Source: CAYRYU01 sp964428355
GTDB lineage: Bacteria > Muiribacteriota > Ozemobacteria > Ozemobacterales > Ozemobacteraceae
Length of the DNA: 21,639 nt
Reading direction: 5' to 3'
NCBI GenBank assembly: GCA_964428355.1
Contig: CAYRYU010000115.1
Span: 1-21,639 of the forward strand
Part shown: piece after piece, positions 6,411 to 14,659 of the stretch
How the letters are laid out: each line of letters opens with the position of its first letter
How positions within the stretch are numbered: the first letter of the stretch is position 1
Position numbers and translations under genes: made by a program
The notes under the pieces: model-generated
The model's input: only the letters and a program-made list of their open reading frames with translations
What the model was told of the DNA's origin: nothing
Database searches by the model: none

Positions 6411-7868
6411 TCAGGCGCGCTTGCGCGTGGAAGAACAGGGGATGTTGAGTTCGGTGCGATACTTCGCCACCGTCCGGCGGGCGATGAAGATCCCGTCGGC
6501 TTTCAGTCTGCTGACGATGTCGGAATCGGACAAAGGTTGATTCGGGTTCTCGAGTTTCACGAGATCGTCGATCCGCTTCTTCACCGCCTGTGTGGAAATG
6601 TCCTCGCCGCTTTGCGTTCGCGCTGCGCCCGAGAAGAAGAACTTCAGCTCGAACAGCCCCCTTGGGGTCTGGGCGTATTTCCCGCTCGTGGCGCGGCTGA
6701 CCGTCGATTCATGGACACCCGCCATGGACGCGACATCCTGGAGAGTGAGGGGCTTGAGATGAAGAAGGCCGAAATCGAGGAAGTCCTTCTGGACCTCCAC
6801 GATCGCCTTCGTCACGTTCAGGATGGTCTCCTTCCGCTTATCCACGTACCGAAGGAAGGAGCGGGCGGCTTCCAGCTTGTTCCGGATGAACTCGTAGGTG
6901 GCTTTGTCGGTCCGGTCCTTGTTCTTCATCGCCTCACGATAGAGGAGGTTGATCCGGAGGCGGGGCAGGTCGCGTTCGTTGAGGTGGACGAGATACTCCG
7001 CATCGATCTTTTCGATGAAAACATCGGGGGTGACGTAGACGTCGTCGACCCCGCCAAAGAAACTCGCCCCGGGCTTGGGATTGAGCGCCTTGATCACCTC
7101 GACCGCGGCCGAAACGTCCTCGATATCGAAGCCGGTCACCTTCGCGATGTTCTGGAGCTTGTTGGTGGCGATCTCATCGAGGTGTTTCTCGATGATCATG
7201 GTAACGATGTCGTTATCGTAACCTTCCTCCCGTGCCTGGATCAAAAGGCATTCCCGGAGATCGAACGCACCGACGCCCGGGGGATCCATGCCCTGGAGGG
7301 CTTTCACGACCTTGGCGACAACGGCGACCTCCACCTTCAACAGGTCCGCGATCTGGTCGCGCGTGTGCCTGAGGTATCCGTTCCTGTCGATCAACCCGAC
7401 GAGGTACTCTCCGATCTTGATCTCGGTCGGGTTGAGGTTGGCTTCGTGAAGCTGCGTGGTAAGGTGCTCCCGAAGGTTGTTCTTCTTGGAGACGAAGTTC
7501 TCGAACTTGGGGTCTTCCTCCCCGGTGGAGCCACCCCCGGAGGAAACCCGGATCTCGGAGTTCTCGCTGTCCTGAAGGTATTTCTGCCAGTCGATCCCGA
7601 AATCGGTCCGGCCCGAATCGGAGAACTCTTGCGAAGGAGGGGAAGCAGGAGGAATCTCCTCGGAAAACTTCTCGAGGGGGACCTCGTTTCCCGAAGGTTC
7701 CTTCTCGTCGATCTCCACCACGGGATTGGTTTCGAGGACCTCGAGGATCTGGTTCTTGAGCTCTATCGAATTCAGCTGGAGGATCTTGATCGCCAGCTGC
7801 ATCTCCGGAGTCATTCGGAGTGTCTGGGTCAGTTTTTGTGTCAGTCCCAGTTTTACGGAATTGTCCAT
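6411..7868 (-). CDS. rpoN: RNA polymerase sigma-54 factor
   Basis: A 485-aa sigma-54 factor, which directs RNA polymerase to -24/-12 promoters that need an AAA+ enhancer-binding activator. The glutamine/leucine-rich activator-interacting region I is at about 8-50 (LTQKLTQTLRMTPEMQLAIK, then ILQLNSIEL). An acidic variable region II follows, then the core-binding domain, a helix-turn-helix (TLQDVASMAGVHESTVSRA) and the RpoN box ARRTVAKYR at 463-471, the family signature that reads the -24 element. Length is normal. ATG at 7868 starts the conserved N-terminus, with GGGA eight bases upstream. The frame stays open upstream into the N gap and on into mutS2, but that is an accident of the placeholder length. 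A good sigma-54 promoter candidate exists in the same window (18695-18710). Confidence 0.96.
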   Translation of the reverse strand: MDNSVKLGLTQKLTQTLRMTPEMQLAIKILQLNSIELKNQILEVLETNPVVEIDEKEPSGNEVPLEKFSEEIPPASPPSQEFSDSGRTDFGIDWQKYLQDSENSEIRVSSGGGSTGEEDPKFENFVSKKNNLREHLTTQLHEANLNPTEIKIGEYLVGLIDRNGYLRHTRDQIADLLKVEVAVVAKVVKALQGMDPPGVGAFDLRECLLIQAREEGYDNDIVTMIIEKHLDEIATNKLQNIAKVTGFDIEDVSAAVEVIKALNPKPGASFFGGVDDVYVTPDVFIEKIDAEYLVHLNERDLPRLRINLLYREAMKNKDRTDKATYEFIRNKLEAARSFLRYVDKRKETILNVTKAIVEVQKDFLDFGLLHLKPLTLQDVASMAGVHESTVSRATSGKYAQTPRGLFELKFFFSGAARTQSGEDISTQAVKKRIDDLVKLENPNQPLSDSDIVSRLKADGIFIARRTVAKYRTELNIPCSSTRKRA

Positions 7869-7915
7869 TGCATCATCCCAGTCGCCGGATTCCCCGGACG
7901 CAGCACCGGTGGGTT

Positions 7916-8015
7916 NNNNNNNNNNNNNNNNNNNNNNNNNNNNNNNNNNNNNNNNNNNNNNNNNNNNNNNNNNNNNNNNNNNNNNNNNNNNNNNNNNNNN
8001 NNNNNNNNNNNNNNN
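7916..8015. other. Assembly gap (100 N) between mutS2 and rpoN
   Basis: Unlike three of the other gaps, the 55 bases on the two sides are unrelated, so real sequence is missing. It hides the 3' end of mutS2 and any mutS2-rpoN intergenic region. Its true length is unknown. Confidence 0.85.
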
Positions 8016-10466
8016 GTTCTTGCGGCCCTTTTTCACCTTGGGGGCGGGAAGATTCTTGGGGTTGCGGGTGTCGAAAGGGTTGTCGTCATCCTCTTCGGGG
8101 CGGAAGACCACGACGGTGACGCCCAGATCTCCTTCCCCATAACGGCCGAACCGGAAGATCTTCCGGAACTCGCTTCTCTTCAGGTATTCGTGGATCGCGC
8201 GTTGGAGTGCCCCCGTTCCCTTCCCGTGGATGATCCGGACCTTCCCGTGATCGGATGCCTTCGCGCTCTTGAGATACTGCTCCGTCAGCGTCACGGCTTC
8301 ATCGGCGCGAAGCCCACGGAGATCGAGCTCGGGAGGAAGATAGGCCCGGGGTCCTGTCAGGGGGGGAGGAGCGGGCTCGGACTCCAGAAGAAGCTTGGTG
8401 GGAGCCTTCCTCAGCTCCGACTGGGGAACGGTCATCCTTTTTCCTTCGAACTCAACGGTGACCCGGTCGCGGCCGGGTTCCATTTCCACGAGACGGCCGG
8501 GAACGAGCATGGTTCCCCAGAAAACCGCGTCCCCCAACCTCACCGGGCCTGCTTCCCGTGCAGCAGTCGAGGCTTCCCCGCCTTCGTCCTCCAACCGGTC
8601 GAGCAGGGCCTTCACACCTTCGCGGCCTTCGCGGGCCGCCGAAAGATCGGCCGATGGAAGTTTTTCGCCCGCACGAAGCCTCAGATCATGGATAAGAGTC
8701 TCGAACTCACGGATCTTCTTGCGGAGATCGGATTCGTATTTCTCGGAAAACTCGTCCCGTTTCTTGCGTCGGAACTCCTTGAGTCGCTCGAGGGATTCAT
8801 CGAGTTCACCCTCCTTTTCCGCGATCCGGCGTTCCCGCTCCTCGCATGCCCTTCGCAGGGACTCCGCCCTGCTTTTTTCGGTTTCCAGGGCCTCGAACAG
8901 CTCGGCTTCGCGGGAAAGGGCCCCCCCGCGGAATCTCGCGAGCTCGGCGAGAACCTCCTCGGGAAGGCCAAACAGCCTGGCGATGGCGAGAGCGTTGCTC
9001 TTTCCGGGAACGCCCATCGAGAACCGGAATGTGGGACGCAGCGTCTGGTAGTCGAACTCCATCCCGGCATTCATGAACCCGGGAGTGGTGAAGGCGATTT
9101 CCTTGAGAGCATCGAAATGGGAGGTGACCATGGAAAAAACGCCCTGGCGGGTCAGCTCCTTGAGGAACCCGTGGGCAAGCGCCGCACCCTCGCTGGGGTC
9201 GGTTCCCGTACCGATTTCGTCGATCAGTACAAGGGACTTTCCCTTCGCGGCCCCGGTGTAGATCTCCTTGAGGCGCGTCAGGTGGGACGTGAATGTCGAA
9301 AGGTGGGATTCGATGCTCTGGGACTCGCCTATATCGGCCAGGACCTGGTCGAAAACGGGAATCTGCGAATCTGCCCCTGCGAGTGCATAGAAGCCGCCCT
9401 GGAGCAGAAGGGAGTTGATTCCCACTATCTTCAGGGCCACAGTCTTCCCCCCGCCGTTCGGACCCGTGATCACGACGCAACGGCGTGTAACATCCATTTC
9501 CAGGTCGAGTGGGACGCAGCCCGGGTGCAGAAGCGGATGACGGGCATTCTTCAGGATAAGGCGCCCATCCTGGGGAATGACCGGCCGGTAGGCATCGAAC
9601 TTCACGGCAAACCTGGCCCTGGCATTCACCTGGTCGAAAAAGACGATCGTCGAAAAGAGCTCCCTCAGGTCCGTGCCGGCTTCGCGCAGGGCTTCACTCA
9701 TCGAACGGAGGATCCTGAGCACCTCCTCCTTTTCGTCGATCCGGAGGCGCACAAGGCGGTTGTTCATCCCCAACATCTCGAGCGGTTCGAGGAAGAGGGT
9801 CTGGCCCGACCCCGACTGGTCATGGACGATCCCCTGGATCTGGCCCTGTTCGGAGGATTTCACGGGAACGACGTACCGGTCATTCCGCAGGGTGTAGAAC
9901 CTGTCCTGGAAGATGTCGGATCCCGAGCTGAGAAGCTCGGTCAGCCGTTTTTCGATTTCCTGGCGGGTCTTGACGAGATCACGCCGGATGGTGGCCAGAC
10001 GAGGGGAAGCGTCGTCACGGACTTCGCCCTTCTCGTCGATCGAGTCCACGATCATCTGGTGGATCCTCGAGAGGGTCGGGATGAACCCGGCACGTTCGCC
10101 GAGCAGCCCGGGCCGCATCACGCCGGGTCGGGACGAATCGAGCGTGAACGCCTTCCTTAGGGCCTTTCCGACTTCGATATCGGCCCTGATCTTCAGCAAC
10201 TCATCCCCGGTCAGGATATCGGAGCTCTTCTCCAGGCGCTCGAGTTCGGGGCGGATGTCCCGGATTCCGTTGACGGGGATGCTCCCCGAGCCTTTCAGAA
10301 AGGACAGGAGATCCTCGGTTTCGTCGAGGTTCCGTTTTATCCGGTCGGGATCGCGAAACGGCAGGATCTCCATGATCCCATCCTTCGCAGGCATCGAGCC
10401 GGCAAATCCCGCGATCAGGGAAAGCACCTTTCTCCATTCGAGGTTCTCGAGAGTCTTCAGTTCCAT
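8016..10466 (-). CDS. mutS2: MutS2 family ATPase with Smr domain (3' end lost in gap)
   Basis: 817 visible residues; the stop codon lies in the gap. MutS2 is a dimeric ABC-type ATPase related to MutS but lacking the mismatch-reading domain. Known members suppress recombination or act on collided ribosomes. Visible: the N-terminal MutS core and lever region, Walker A GPNGGGKT (335-342), signature region around 380-400, Walker B LVLIDE (412-417) with GTGTDPSEG, the VTSHF switch (447-451), a charged coiled coil (about 515-600), a KOW-like segment (640-690) and the Smr nuclease domain (about 712-788) with DLRG (715-718) and HGKGTG (747-752). After the Smr domain comes an acidic patch (EEDDD) and a basic tail (KVKKGRK) that run into the gap; most family members end near here. 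ATG at 10466 starts a typical MELKTLENLEW N-terminus with a weak ribosome site. It follows glmS by 197 bp. Confidence 0.95.
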
Positions 10467-10663
10467 ATTCCGTTGAAACCTTTCAGAAAGCGTGGAGGGA
10501 GTTCACCACAAAGAGACGAAGAACACGAAGATCACAGAGAAGAAACTTGGCCGCGGGGGAATTCCTTCGTGAACTTTTTGTCCTTCGTTCCTTTGTGGTT
10601 TTCCCTCGCCTGCCAGACGGTGACCGTCTACTCCACGGTGGCCGTCTATTCCACGGTGACCGT
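10467..10663. other. Intergenic region between glmS and mutS2
   Basis: It holds the 18-bp tandem copies of the glmS 3' end (10617-10670) and palindromic element B (10505-10599). No intrinsic terminator with a T-run and no convincing promoter was seen. Confidence 0.5.
10505..10599. repeat. Palindromic microrepeat element B (ACGAAG class)
   Basis: The left arm 10505-10540 begins ACCACAAAGAGACGAAGAA and the right arm 10564-10599 is its inverted copy; 27 of 36 positions pair around a 23-nt GC-rich loop. Mismatches are spaced rather regularly (arm positions 10-11, 18, 22-23, 27, 32-33), as expected if each 8-9-bp unit tolerates change at its boundary. It lies about 65 bp after the glmS stop codon. 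Confidence 0.75.
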
Positions 10664-10680
10664 CTATTCCACGGTGACCG
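10617..10680. repeat. 18-bp tandem repeat duplicating the 3' end of glmS
   Basis: The minus-strand unit ACGGTCACCGTGGAATAG encodes Thr-Val-Thr-Val-Glu-stop. The first copy overlaps the true end of glmS (which reads Ser-Val-Thr-Val-Glu-stop, TAG at 10664-10666). Two further complete units follow downstream, each preserving an in-frame TAG (10646-10648 and 10628-10630), with one or two base changes. The gene therefore ends in three spaced in-frame stop codons. Confidence 0.9.
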
Positions 10681-12496
10681 ATTTCGCGAGATTGCGGGGT
10701 TGGTCGACATCGAGGCCCCGGAAGTCGGCGACGTAATAGGCGAAAAGCTGGAGCGGGACCACGGTCAGGATCGGGGACAGCACTTCGGAGCATCTCGGGA
10801 CGAACAGGACATGCTCGGCGAGGTGGACGATTTCCTCGTTGCCCTCGGTTGCGAGGGCGATGAGGATTCCCGAACGGGCCTGGACCTCCTTGAGATTGCT
10901 CACGAGCTTGTCGTAAACCGTCGACTCGGTCGCGACGGCCAGGACGGGAAGGTCCTTGTCGATGAGGGCGATGGGGCCGTGCTTCATTTCGCCCGCGGCG
11001 TAAGCTTCTGCATGGATGTAGCTGATTTCCTTGAGTTTGAGCGCACCTTCGAGCGCGGTGGGGAAGTTGATTCCCCGTCCGAGGAAGAGGAAGTTCCGCG
11101 CGTGCTGGAAGCGTTCGGCAAGTTGCCTGATCGGCTCGACGTTTCCCAGGATCCGTTCGATGAGCTGGGGGAGGACCTTCAGCTCCCGGATGGTTTCCTT
11201 GACGAATTCGGGAGCGAGAGTACCACGGATCTTCCCGAGCAGGAGGGCGAGGAGGGTTATTGAGGTAAGCATCGCGATGTAGGCTTTCGTCGACGCCACA
11301 CCGATTTCGGGCCCGGCATGGATATAGACGAGCCCGTCTACATCTCGGGTGAGGGAGGAGTCCTTTGCGTTGACTATCCCGAGAACCTTTGCTCCCCGTC
11401 TGCGGGCTTCGCGGACGGCGGCGAGGGTGTCGGCGGTTTCCCCCGACTGGCTGATGGCAACCACGAGCGTGTTGGAGTCGACCAAAGGCGACCGGTAGCG
11501 GAACTCGCTCGCCAGATCGCACTCAACGGGGACCTTTACCAGCTGCTCGATCAGGTATTTTCCGACACAACCGGCATAGAAAGCTGTTCCGCAGGCCACC
11601 ATCACGATCCGTTGAGTCTTGAAGATGTCGGGGCCGGAAAGGCCCAGCTCGGTAAGGTAGATCCGGCCGTCTTCTTCGGATGTCCGACCGCCGATGGTGT
11701 TCCGGATCACCTGGGGTTGTTCGTAGATCTCCTTGAGCATGAAATGGGAAAAACCGCCCTTCTCGGCGGCGACCGGGTTCCAGTCCACGACCTTCGATGC
11801 CTTCTCGACAGGGGTTCCGTCGAGCTTGAAGAACCGGACCCCGTCCCGGCTGATGGTCGCCCCCTCGAAGTTGTCCAGGTAGACGACCTCCCGGGTGTAC
11901 TGAAGGATTGCGGTCACGTCAGAGGCGATGAAATTCTCTCCCCTTCCACGGCCGACGATCAGGGGGCTTTCCTTGCGCGCGCAGACGAGGCGGTCGGGAT
12001 GATCCTTGTGGATGACCGCGATCGCGTAGGCGCCCTCGACTTCCCGAAGGGCTTCGAGAACGGCTTTCTCGAGGTCGCCCCCGTAGTGGGACTCGATCAG
12101 GTGGGCGAGAACCTCCGAATCGGTTTCGGAGGAAAACCTGTGGCCCCGGGAAACCAGGTTCTGCTTGAGTTTGAGGTAGTTCTCGATGATCCCGTTGTGC
12201 GCCACCATGAGTGAATCATGACAATCCGAATGGGGGTGCGCGTTGAACCCCGAGGGCCTTCCGTGGGTCGCCCAGCGCGTGTGGCCGATCCCCTGGGAGG
12301 ATGAAGACCCGAAATTCGTGACGAGAATGTCCCTCAATGCCCGGAGCTTCCCGATATCCTTCTTGACAAGGATGCGGCCTTGTTCCAGGACCGCTATCCC
12401 TGCCGAATCGTAGCCCCGGTATTCCAGGCGGGTCAGACCTTCGAAAATGATTTCGTTGGCGGGTTTGTCACCGATATAACCGATTATTCCACACAT
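10664..12496 (-). CDS. glmS: Glutamine--fructose-6-phosphate aminotransferase (isomerizing)
   Basis: A 610-aa cytoplasmic enzyme that converts fructose-6-phosphate and glutamine to glucosamine-6-phosphate, the first step towards UDP-GlcNAc for peptidoglycan and lipopolysaccharide. The N-terminal class II glutamine amidotransferase domain begins with the catalytic Cys2 (MCGIIGYIG) and contains HTRWATHG and NAHPH(S)D. Two SIS sugar-isomerase domains follow, with ISQSGETADTL and STKAY, and the protein ends in PRNLAKSVTVE, the conserved C-terminus that closes over the active site. Length is standard. The start is fixed by Cys2. There is only 45 bp between it and the preceding TPR gene, with no room for a glmS ribozyme. 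The ribosome site is weak (AAAGGA about 11 bases upstream). Confidence 0.98.
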   Translation of the reverse strand: MCGIIGYIGDKPANEIIFEGLTRLEYRGYDSAGIAVLEQGRILVKKDIGKLRALRDILVTNFGSSSSQGIGHTRWATHGRPSGFNAHPHSDCHDSLMVAHNGIIENYLKLKQNLVSRGHRFSSETDSEVLAHLIESHYGGDLEKAVLEALREVEGAYAIAVIHKDHPDRLVCARKESPLIVGRGRGENFIASDVTAILQYTREVVYLDNFEGATISRDGVRFFKLDGTPVEKASKVVDWNPVAAEKGGFSHFMLKEIYEQPQVIRNTIGGRTSEEDGRIYLTELGLSGPDIFKTQRIVMVACGTAFYAGCVGKYLIEQLVKVPVECDLASEFRYRSPLVDSNTLVVAISQSGETADTLAAVREARRRGAKVLGIVNAKDSSLTRDVDGLVYIHAGPEIGVASTKAYIAMLTSITLLALLLGKIRGTLAPEFVKETIRELKVLPQLIERILGNVEPIRQLAERFQHARNFLFLGRGINFPTALEGALKLKEISYIHAEAYAAGEMKHGPIALIDKDLPVLAVATESTVYDKLVSNLKEVQARSGILIALATEGNEEIVHLAEHVLFVPRCSEVLSPILTVVPLQLFAYYVADFRGLDVDQPRNLAKSVTVE

Positions 12497-12541
12497 GGGA
12501 AAAGGGTCCTTTCATGGGAAGGGGGGAAAATGGGGGCCGGG

Positions 12542-14230
12542 TCAGTATTTCACCTTTCCCGGCGCGGGAGCCGGTTTTCCGTCGTCCTTTTTGGGAGGTT
12601 CGGGAGCGGGCGCGGGGGGAGCCTCAGGCGGTTCCCCGCCCAGGGCCTGCAGTTTGATGGAAGCCTGTTCCCCGGCGGGTTTTCCCGCGAACCTGGTGGC
12701 CGCGGTTTTGAGGGTCTCCTTCGCGAGGGGGACATCCCCCACCTCGACCAGGAACTGGGCGAATTCGATGTAAGCACCCACATCGTCAGCCGCGGCCGCA
12801 AGGTAAGCCTGATACTGTTCCCGGGCCTTTTCGTTGTCCCCCTGTTTCCGGGCCAGCAACGCTTTCAGACGTGGAATGTCCGGTCCGGCCCGGTACTTCT
12901 CCGCGATATTCAGATGCTCTTCCGCATCGCTCACGAGTCCGTTCGCGATCAGGCATTCGGCGATAAGGGTCCTCGATTCGTAGGAGTCGCGGTTCCTGAG
13001 AACCTGGGAAGCGACATCGAGAGCCTGACCGGTCTTGAAACCCGCGAGGAGCACCTTGGCATTGAACATCTTGTAATCGTCGTTGTCCGGAGCGGCCTGA
13101 ATGACGAGGCCGAGTTCGGCGGCAGCATTGTCGAAAAGCCCGTTCTTGAAAAGGATCTTTGCTTTGACGAACCGGGCATAGGAGTTGGCCTGATCGACGC
13201 TCAAAACTTCGTTGATCATTTCGGAGGCCTCCACGAGTTTTCCCTCGTCCAGGGCGATTTCCACCAGGGGGATCTTGGCTTCGGGAATGTTGGGATCGAT
13301 CTTGAGAACCTTCTTGAAGATCTCGGTGGCTTCGGCGCCCTGGCCCTGTTTCCGCTTGCACTCGGCAAGGTTCATCATCGCGAACACGTCTTCCTTGACC
13401 GCAAGGGCTTTCTGGTAACTTCCCTCGGCTTCCTTGTATTTCCCTTCCCGAAGGAAGGTGTCTCCCAGGAGAAAGAGGGACTCGAAGGAATCGGATTTGG
13501 CCGCGACCGCCTTCTCGAGCCAGGGTCGGGCACCCGCCCAGTTCCGCTGGTTGAATTCGACGACGCCCCGGAAATGCAGCGCCCGGGCATTCTTGGGTTC
13601 CTGCTTGATGATCTTGTCGAGGGCGGTTGCGGCGGAAGCATACTCCTCCATGTCGATCGATGAGACCGCCTCGTCCAGCAGGGTCCTGGGTTTCTTGGGG
13701 GGAGGTTTCACGTTTGAAGGACCGGAAGGAAGCTTGGGGGTATATCCACTGTATTTTCCGTCTCCGGTTTCGGAGATCACTTCCTTGGGAGGACGGGTTG
13801 TCGTCTTGGTTTTCTGCTGGGCCGCAACCTCTGCCTGGGCCGCCTGACGGATCTGATCCCGGAGTTGTGTGTAGCCCGGGTTTCCCGGATTCCTGGCGAC
13901 GAGGATCTCGGCGTGCTTCAGGGCAAGGGAAAACTGTTTTCCGGCGAGATAGCAATAGATCAGGTAGTACCGGGCCTGGTGGTGGTCCTGGGACATGTCG
14001 CAGACTTGGCCGAGGTAATCCGCGGCGGCGGCATATTTTTGCTGGGCATAAAGCCTCATTCCCTGGTCGTAGAGCGAAGGAACGAGATCCTGGCCGGAAA
14101 CCGGGCCGTTGAGCGAGCCGAAGAGAGTCAGGGCGACCAGGGCAATCCGGACCAGCGTCGGGTGCACCCGGCCATCGCGGCCGGAAGAGGGGCAAAGGGA
14201 ATTCCAGGACTTTCCCGGGACTCTTTTCAT
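12542..14230 (-). CDS. Exported TPR protein 1
   Basis: A 562-aa protein made almost entirely of tetratricopeptide-type helical pairs, a scaffold for protein-protein contacts. ATG at 14230 is chosen because GGGGGA lies about five bases upstream and a sigma-70-like promoter sits at 14316-14344; the frame extends 73 codons further but into promoter DNA. The N-terminus has a basic stretch followed by a hydrophobic segment (LVRIALVALTLFGSLNGPVSGQ), a Sec signal peptide or anchor. One N-terminal TPR group (YDQGMRLYAQQKYAAAADYL), a Thr/Lys/Pro-rich linker and then about nine TPR units (for example REGKYKEAEGSYQKALAVKE) follow, ending in a Pro/Lys-rich tail (EAPPAPAPEPPKKDDGKP). It is probably periplasmic. 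It follows the propeller 1 gene, repeating the propeller-TPR order seen at 21546-18928. The partner is unknown. Confidence 0.85.
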   Translation of the reverse strand: MKRVPGKSWNSLCPSSGRDGRVHPTLVRIALVALTLFGSLNGPVSGQDLVPSLYDQGMRLYAQQKYAAAADYLGQVCDMSQDHHQARYYLIYCYLAGKQFSLALKHAEILVARNPGNPGYTQLRDQIRQAAQAEVAAQQKTKTTTRPPKEVISETGDGKYSGYTPKLPSGPSNVKPPPKKPRTLLDEAVSSIDMEEYASAATALDKIIKQEPKNARALHFRGVVEFNQRNWAGARPWLEKAVAAKSDSFESLFLLGDTFLREGKYKEAEGSYQKALAVKEDVFAMMNLAECKRKQGQGAEATEIFKKVLKIDPNIPEAKIPLVEIALDEGKLVEASEMINEVLSVDQANSYARFVKAKILFKNGLFDNAAAELGLVIQAAPDNDDYKMFNAKVLLAGFKTGQALDVASQVLRNRDSYESRTLIAECLIANGLVSDAEEHLNIAEKYRAGPDIPRLKALLARKQGDNEKAREQYQAYLAAAADDVGAYIEFAQFLVEVGDVPLAKETLKTAATRFAGKPAGEQASIKLQALGGEPPEAPPAPAPEPPKKDDGKPAPAPGKVKY

Positions 14231-14315
14231 ATGATCCCCCGTCATGTGATTCGAACCAGAATTGGCATCATCCGGAAAGACCATCGGCATTTCGGTGGAA
14301 TTCCGATACCCGAGT

Positions 14316-14344
14316 AGGATAGCAGCCCCCCGAAGTCGAGTCAA
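14316..14344 (-). promoter_or_regulatory. Sigma-70-like promoter for TPR protein 1
   Basis: On the minus strand TTGACT (14344-14339; 5 of 6 to consensus) and TATCCT (14321-14316; 4 of 6) are separated by exactly 17 bp. Transcription would start near 14309, giving a leader of about 80 nt before the ATG at 14230. It lies downstream of palindromic element A3, so it would start a new transcript after the propeller 1 gene. Confidence 0.6.
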
Positions 14345-14399
14345 ATCCGCCCCCACCCTTCCCCTCCTGTCTTGGGTCCAATCCGGCCAGGAAGCCCAT

Positions 14400-14486
14400 G
14401 CCACCGTGGCACCGAGACACGGAGGAAGCCGGATTCTCGAAACCCGCACAATGCCAGAGAACTCTGTGGCTCGGTGCCTCCGTGGC
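14400..14486. repeat. Palindromic microrepeat element A3 (CACAGAG class, diverged)
   Basis: The left arm from 14400 (GCCACCGTGGCACCGAGACA) and right arm 14462-14486 (CTCTGTGGCTCGGTGCCTC then CGTGGC) are inverted copies pairing at 21 of 25 positions around an unrelated centre. It begins 18 bp beyond the stop codon of propeller protein 1 in the left-hand copy of the duplicated 55-mer. It has the same outer GCCAC and short-period design as A1 and A2. Confidence 0.75.
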
Positions 14487-14532
14487 CGGGGGATCCGGAA
14501 TCGGTCAGGGGAGGGGGATGATGCGGGCGCCG

Positions 14533-14632
14533 NNNNNNNNNNNNNNNNNNNNNNNNNNNNNNNNNNNNNNNNNNNNNNNNNNNNNNNNNNNNNNNNNNNN
14601 NNNNNNNNNNNNNNNNNNNNNNNNNNNNNNNN
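14533..14632. other. Assembly gap (100 N), probably artefactual
   Basis: The 55 bases ending at 14532 are identical to the 55 bases beginning at 14633. Both copies contain the same 3' end of propeller protein 1 (encoding GARIIPLP and the stop). Removing the N run and one copy gives a continuous sequence, so the real intergenic region is about 155 bp shorter than drawn. Confidence 0.9.
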
Positions 14633-14659
14633 CTCCGTGGCCGGGGGATCCGGAATCGG

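Noticed and set aside
6036..10160. A 1374-codon plus-strand open frame antisense to rpoN and mutS2, and similar long plus-strand frames at 150-1541 and 12380-13663
   Set aside because: They mirror strongly conserved minus-strand genes, show no recognisable domains and arise from GC-rich codon bias and the N filler.
12497..12541. glmS ribozyme or riboswitch
   Set aside because: Only 45 bp separates glmS from the preceding gene and no ribozyme-like pairing is visible.
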